A model generated the notes under the pieces. That model saw only the letters and a list, made by a program, of their open reading frames with translations. It was not told the origin of the DNA and searched no databases. A program made the position numbers and the translations under genes. This document shows positions 58,601-64,000 of a stretch of 64,000 bases of DNA, piece after piece (the first letter of the stretch is position 1; the number at the start of each line of letters is the position of its first letter). Source of the DNA: Actinostola sp. cb2023 (taxonomy: Eukaryota; Cnidaria; Anthozoa; Actiniaria; Actinostolidae); contig JAUJYZ010001540.1 in NCBI GenBank assembly GCA_033675265.1, positions 344,501 to 408,500 on the forward strand, given 5' to 3'.

Positions 58601-59703
58601 GAATAAATCTGATGTCAAGCACGGAAAATGATGCATTGTAGGATTTATTACAAGGGTCTATATATCTCTCTATGAATGGTAGATTTCTACTGAGTGTCAA
58701 GTGGTAATTGTCAATCAATAGGAACTTATTTATATATTCAGGGGCATTAAGGCAGGGGGGTCCCAGGGTGCCTGCAACCCCCACTTCCTCTGGGTCTACT
58801 CTTTAAATTTATATGAGAGAGGAGGGGGGGGGGGGGGATTTGGTGGTGAATGATATGGAGTGTGATCCCCCCCCCCCCCCCCCCCCACCCTTCCCCTCCA
58901 ATGGAAAATCCTGGCTATGTCCCTGATATTTCTAACTCACCCAGCTAAATGAGCTTTGCTCCTTTCGTATAAAGTTCCTATGGCATTCACCATGTTGCAC
59001 AGGAACGGAACAGTCAGGGAGGACATCATAGCCATATTCTTTGCTTTTTCTTGTGGCATATTGAATGGCTGAGGTAAACTTGATTTGAAGAGTATTTGTG
59101 CCAATGTTGACAACATTCTTGATATCAAATAAGTATCTCACAAACATATTGACAGATTGACCAACAATGTGACCATTTACAATGACTGTTGCGACAGTAT
59201 CCAATCCATCACAGTTTAGAACAATCTTTTTTTTTGAAAGGAGGTCTTTTGAGGCTGAGGACAATAATGATGCACTATAATTATTGGACAGAAAATAAAT
59301 AAATGTATATAACTTACATATAAATTGGTATAGATAAATCAGATTTAGGTAAATGAATGAATGAATGAGTAAATAATTGGATGGATGGTACACATACAAG
59401 TAGAAGACATTTATAAAGTATATGAAGCATCAGTTCATTACCAATGAAAGTTTTAGTATACGTCCAGTTGTCATAAGCAATCCATCGATACTTCACGTCA
59501 TTAAACCGGAAGTACGGTTCTTCTATTGTGCCATTAGTAAACAGAGCCATATGTACGGACCCCGGCACGTTACCGTACAAAATAAGACTCTTATTGGCGT
59601 TATTAACCACCCATCTGCCTCCAAGGTTGATGTCTATACAATATACGCGAAAAGATGCAAACATAAGTGAGAATACCAGAAACGAGATCTGTTCTGGCGC
59701 CAT
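55694..59703 (-). CDS. MANBA: Beta-mannosidase, N-terminal exons
   Basis: Eight exons encode residues 1-412: 59703-59442, 59254-58941, 57437-57403 (35 bp), 57324-57254, 56742-56501, 56204-56102, 55981-55913, 55835-55694. Residues 1-22 are a signal peptide ([20 protein letters not shown]), as expected for a lysosomal hydrolase. Family landmarks are [78 protein letters not shown] and [14 protein letters not shown]. Exon 8 ends in phase 2 within ADELG. The next exons should carry the catalytic acid/base Glu (NEN motif) and nucleophile Glu, but the 70 bp array occupies their place. The gene is either disrupted or mis-assembled. Confidence 0.92.
56346..56473. mobile_element. Hairpin MITE in a MANBA intron
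   Basis: CTAGTCCAGTCCCAGACTCA and CTTTCTGTCCG at the left pair with CGGACAGAAAGTGAGTCCGG and GACTGGACTAG at the right; ends near CCTGAGTCTCTC/TCTCTCAGG. It ends about 28 bp from the donor of the 56742-56501 exon. Confidence 0.8.
56815..57076. repeat. Purine-rich GGGA/GGAAG low-complexity tract
   Basis: Almost pure plus-strand purine for about 260 bp, with GGGAGGGAGG runs capable of triplex or G-quadruplex formation. It lies in the MANBA intron between exons 4 and 5. Confidence 0.9.
57533..58397. mobile_element. hAT-like MITE with CAG(T/G)GGCGGAT ends
   Basis: CAGTGGCGGATCCAGG at 57533 and CCTGTATCCGCCCCTG ending at 58397 are inverted termini of the CAGGGGCGGATCC type common in hAT-like non-autonomous elements. 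A second element is nested inside it at 58110-58301. It lies in the MANBA intron between exons 2 and 3. Confidence 0.7.
58110..58301. mobile_element. Nested Tc1/pogo-like MITE with TA flanks
   Basis: CAGTGGAACCCGGTTAATA and GGCCGGGTTCCACTG ends are flanked by TA on both sides, matching pogo-type termini and target preference. Inside are several TCCGTATTAACCGGG copies. Confidence 0.75.
58505..58662. mobile_element. MITE with TATAGACCCTT ends
   Basis: TATAGACCCTTTTAATAAAT and ATTTATTACAAGGGTCTATA are inverted ends; the inner arms pair on TTGACATCA/TGATGTCAA. A TA target duplication is likely. Confidence 0.75.
58824..58886. repeat. Inverted G14/C20 homopolymers
   Basis: A 14-base G run and a 20-base C run lie 29 bases apart in opposite sense and can form a hairpin. 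They lie 55 bp from the donor of MANBA exon 2. Confidence 0.8.
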
Positions 59704-59998
59704 GTTTGATCTTCAGCTGTACTCCGCTGACCACGGCTATTAATGCATACTGTATTTACATTGTTAATGTTGCAGTACCTGCTAAATATAGGTTGTTGTG
59801 AAACCATGGTCATTGATCTGTTAAAACAGCATACACCTGATCGCTTCTCAAAACACAGACAGACAGTCAGACAGACATACCATATAGGAATGGAAAATTC
59901 AAAAAAGTGTACCCAAATTAAAGATCGAATATTTTATTTTATGGTCTAAAAGCAAAATATGGTACCCAATTTAAGGATCTGGAAGTTCAAGGATAGCT

Positions 59999-60260
59999 GA
60001 TACCGCAATACCGCATCAAAAAAATAAAAATACCGTAATACCGCATCTAAAATTGAAATTTGAAACAACGTACAGTAGTAATGCTTTGGAAAACACTGGA
60101 ATACTGAAATACGCTAAAGAAATTTGATTTTCACCGTATACCGTAGCCCCAAACCGCCAAATACCGCATACCGCAGACCAGGACGATACCGCAATACCGC
60201 ATCTCGAAATAAAAAATACCGTAATATCGCACAAAAAATCGACGGATACCGCAATACCGC
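59999..60260. repeat. ATACCGCAATACCGCAT repeat cluster
   Basis: Direct copies of GATACCGCAATACCGCAT and the variant AATACCGTAATACCGCAT lie at both ends of a roughly 260 bp segment, with a single-copy centre. Probably a dispersed repeat; no coding content. Confidence 0.65.
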
Positions 60261-60880
60261 GAGCCTCCACGTCCCCCTCATCATATAGTTAGATAGATCA
60301 ATTGTTTAAGAGGAGATTTTTTACGAACGCGCGTATTGAGCGCCAAAAACCAATAGCATGGAGAATACGTTTTGTACAAGGCTAAAAATGCTTTAGCAAA
60401 GAGTTCAAGTCATTTGTGATGGTCTTTGAGCGGTAAAAGTGAAATTAGAGTGTTAATCCAAAGTGAAAATTTTATTTGAAAACTGACCACATGGGCTAGA
60501 TCTGTATATTTACTATTATTGCTGATATTTTCCCCTGAATTACCTCAAATTTCAAACAAAAAGCAGGAAAATGTCTTTGTACAACGCTAAAACAGCTTTA
60601 GGCAGACAATTTACTTTGTTTTTAATAGTTTGTGCTTGGTTAAAATAAAATTAGAGTGTTAATCCAAAGCGAAAATCGAAAGTCAAACTGTTCAAAAGCG
60701 CTCGTTTTTGGCGCTTTTGGCGGATATTACGCCATGTTGAAATAAATATCCTCTTAATACTCCAAATATCGCAGCCATGATTGGCTGAATTACAAATGGC
60801 AAAAGATACGAAATATGAACAATATAAGAATGTAATATATGAATATGAATAGAATATAAGAATTAAAATAGAGCTAGTTA

Positions 60881-61211
60881 CAGGGTACCAAGGGGGGAGG
60901 GGTGGGGGTCATGATCACGGGCTATTCAGTTTGTAACTGCATCACGGACCAAAATGTTCGAAATTCACAAATCACGAGCGCTAGCCGAAATTATGGAATT
61001 TCACGCGCGAAAATGTTTAGATCCTAAATGTTCACGTTTCACAGAGCATAACAGCGATAAATCACGAATCACAGTCGGTCAAAAGGGACAATCACGCATC
61101 ACATCGAAATATAAATTCACGCATCACGCTCAAATTTTTATGAATTTCACGATTCACGCGCCATTTTTTGGTCAAATTTCACGCGTCACGCGTAGCCCCT
61201 TTGCTACCCTG
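60881..61211. mobile_element. MITE of the CAGGGTAGCAA family, second copy
   Basis: CAGGGTACCAA at 60881 and TTGCTACCCTG ending at 61211 are inverted ends. The interior is full of TCACGCGTCACG/AATCACG motifs, as in 20179-20382 but reversed. Confidence 0.75.
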
Positions 61212-64000
61212 TAGTTAAGCAAACAGACAGAGCGCGCGATTGATCCTCTGATACAAACTGATCGCAAGAGCTAGGCTATGGAGGAAACATTTTCACTCTA
61301 AGCGAGTTGAAGAACGAACCTCTTTTCATGGAAAGTACTTGCTCCCCCTCAAAAGAGAAACTGTCGGTTGAAGCAACTTTTTCAAAACAGTGCCGCGGCG
61401 TGCTACTCAAGGTTTGTGTGACATTGGATAAGAAATTCCCTGAAATTCATGCAGTTCAACTACAGTACTTTGATAATGTTGATGCGCCGATAGAAGACTC
61501 TTGATTTATCAGATTGTTTATTTTATTCGCCGGAGGTTCGCGTCAACCGCTCCAATCAACGAGTGTAATTTTGTGTCGGTGTTCCTTTGTTTTTACCTGA
61601 TTTCAACGATATTGTTCTATTACCCTTTAGGCAACTAATTATAAATCTACTTCAGGATCTGATACGAAGACCCCAAAAAGCTTTATTTTTCTTTCCATGC
61701 CCTCCTCCGCTACGGCTGCGCCCCAGGTACGGACGTTTACGTAGACTTTATGCCCACTCATTCCCATTGTTGTTTACATCACCGTCATCATCATCTAAAC
61801 TCAAAATATTACATAAAACAAATGGTTCCATTTTCGGCCGTGCCTTAGAAGCCTTAGAGATGCAGACAGAAGATGTCAAAATGTAGTGTTTTGCTCTCTG
61901 CACATATGACGTCATCCTGTGCATCTATAAGAGTACAGACGCACGGCCAAATGGTACATAAGCCGATTGATTACAGTAAGTGCTTATCACCCTTGTCTGC
62001 TTGTTTTAAAATTCGGTTCAATCTAAACTGAATAGTTGGAGGGTTCTGTATTTATAAAGTATGCAAACAGATGACGTCAACCCAGGAGGCTTGATTCATT
62101 TATACAGAAACGCTCAAACGTTCTGCTGATAATTGACATTTTAAACTGGCTTGCAGAGTATTTTCACAGTCTATAGAAATAGCTTGTTTCAAACATTGAT
62201 TGTCGGGTCGAAAATCATGAAAGCTATGACCAAAAGGAATTCTGGGAAATTAAAACTCTCAAATAACATCGTCAAATCATCGACCTTTTTTATTTATCCA
62301 GACTTGTAGGATGTTAGTTAAATAGCTCATATACCTTCAAAACTACGAGAACATTGAATATATCTGCATGTACATGTAATGGGGTCATGAACTGATTTCC
62401 CATCCATCCTTGCGGTCACAGCTTCTATGATTTATGATTTTCAACCCGACAACGATTATGCAATTAGCTATATACAACTGACTATTCAGTTTATAAAACA
62501 TCAAACTGAAATCCTAAATGATTTTGTAATTTTTTTCCCGTTTGAGAAAACTAAGTTCTACCGACATCTGATTTGCTTATTGAGATTCTCTATCACTAAT
62601 AAACAGTAACTATCTAACATACAAGCGTGCGCGGTATGTCAGTAAAGTTGATCCCTTGATTTATCAAACAATGTTCTTTGACAGCTAGAGGGATTTCCTG
62701 GTCTTCCTGTTTACCATTATATGCAACATGGTCATGCAGTTCTGCTCTGACTGAGGTAACAATGTCAAGAACTCATTTATAATATAGACTTTGAACCGAC
62801 ACCGCAAATAGTCACTCGTTTATTTCTTCTATTATTGATGTGCACGTGGTATAAATGCAAATACTGGGCGACATTATTCAAGTAATTTTAGATATCATTT
62901 TTAGATGCAAACTGATAGCATGGCCACTTGTCATCGCGTCTACACAGAAGGAGTCATTGTTCAGCAGTGGCGCAGTCAGGACGCCTCGTCCAAGTTATAA
63001 TCTGAGAGCTTTGACCACAACTTTGAACAATGGCTGACAACTTTTAGCCACATCTTTGTCGTAACACCATGTTGTGATATCCGACGTTGGTTTTCAGAAC
63101 TGATATTCTTCTTTCGGAAGGGACAGACTGGGGACCGTAGGTAATGCAGAAGCCGTAGCCTGCGTGCAGACGTCAGTCCTCTCTCCAATTCGAGAGCGGC
63201 TGTACACAGGCTATGCAGAAGTGTCAGTTGGACTAAGGGGTGGACCATTAGACTACTGATGGGGGGGTTGCACGAATCCCAAAATAAATATCGAGCAAGC
63301 CTTTCCTAAGGAAAAAAAAATCGCGCAACACATAAAGGAAGGAAAAAAAAATCGAGCAAGCAATGTAGCCGATTTCAATATATAAATATTAAAAGACGAT
63401 AAAGATCATTTGATTTTAATAATACACCAGACTCGTTCCTAGTCGTTACTTTAATACCGTGGAAAGGGAAGTAAACCGGACCGGAAAGCCTGAAACCGGA
63501 AAAAAACTGGAAAGTGCACAAAGGCGCTTGGGAAGGTGGGGCGCAAAGGCGCACGGGAAGGAAGGAGAATTATGGAATTTTTAAGAAGAGTGAAGGTCGA
63601 AACGTCTATTTATTAAAGTTTTGTGGACATTAGAAGTTGGCTGCCTTCAACTCTCTCCTACATTATTTAAGATACAGCCATTCTGGCCATTCTGGCTGCT
63701 ACAAAATATATCAAATGTATACTACAACGTTTCTGCAATCACTCAATTGCAGAAACGTTGTATAGTACATTTTGTATTTATACTGAAATATCTAATAAGA
63801 TGCAAAATGTTATTCATGCTAAAATACAACTGTTTCAACACAAAATAGTGCTGAAAACTATTGTGTTGCCCTTGCTGGATGCGATACTAATCTAAAATTG
63901 ATGATTATCACGGGCGTAGCGTGCATATACGCACGTACGCACGTGCGTACAATTTAAAATACTTAAAATATAAATATTATAAGAAACATAAAAAAAATAT
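61212..64000. other. Right-hand intergenic region
   Basis: No gene is recognised. Reading frames at 61307-61504 and 61587-61886 show no domain I know. 62096-62300 is a diverged relative of the 42924-43219 element. 63155-63214 is a small hairpin on GTAGCCTG/CAGGCTA, and 63723-63762 is a perfect ACAACGTTTCTGCAAT palindrome. Confidence 0.5.

Overview
This is animal nuclear DNA: three intron-containing metazoan genes with GT/AG introns, set in very repeat-rich sequence. The repertoire fits a marine invertebrate, most probably an anthozoan cnidarian: a secreted astacin with a C-terminal discoidin domain, mitochondrial transhydrogenase, lysosomal beta-mannosidase, and fold-back elements ending in TAGTCTCCCTCG, GGGGGACTCCCAT or CACAGGAAGCCCAA. 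That placement rests on gene content and remembered repeat families, not on a search, so it is tentative.

Layout. 1-19.6 kb has no recognisable gene. It holds inverted-repeat elements, two blocks of a 22-29 bp satellite (5.0-6.2 kb), a fold-back composite of about 7.4 kb (7.4-14.8 kb) carrying a 2 kb array of a 19 bp unit, and smaller hairpin elements. 19.7-26.9 kb (+) is a complete eight-exon gene for a secreted astacin metalloprotease with an F5/8C (discoidin) domain. 27-29 kb is a convergent intergenic region filled by a fold-back element. 29.05-42.8 kb (-) is a complete 15-exon NAD(P) transhydrogenase (NNT) gene, 1,092 codons plus stop, whose introns hold three large satellites and a LINE relic. 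45-59.7 kb (-) is a beta-mannosidase (MANBA) gene with eight N-terminal and seven C-terminal exons. The central catalytic exons are not in the window. In their place is about 6.7 kb of a 70 bp tandem repeat. 59.7-64 kb holds dispersed fold-back elements and no convincing gene.

Main discovery. Read on the minus strand, the 70 bp unit of the 48.6-55.3 kb array is itself a piece of the beta-mannosidase gene: an intron end, a splice acceptor, and the first codons of the next exon (LLVWEEFMFACSM), in exactly the phase required by the exon at 55694. A coding exon boundary has been amplified about 95 times and the rest of the catalytic core is missing. Four other intronic arrays in two genes stop within about 20 bases of a splice site, and one exon-donor junction is repeated three times. 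Tandem amplification starting at exon-intron boundaries may therefore be a local habit of this genome.

The three genes have unrelated roles (secreted proteolysis, mitochondrial NADPH supply, lysosomal glycan degradation) and there is no operon-like logic. NNT and MANBA lie in the same direction; the astacin gene converges on NNT.
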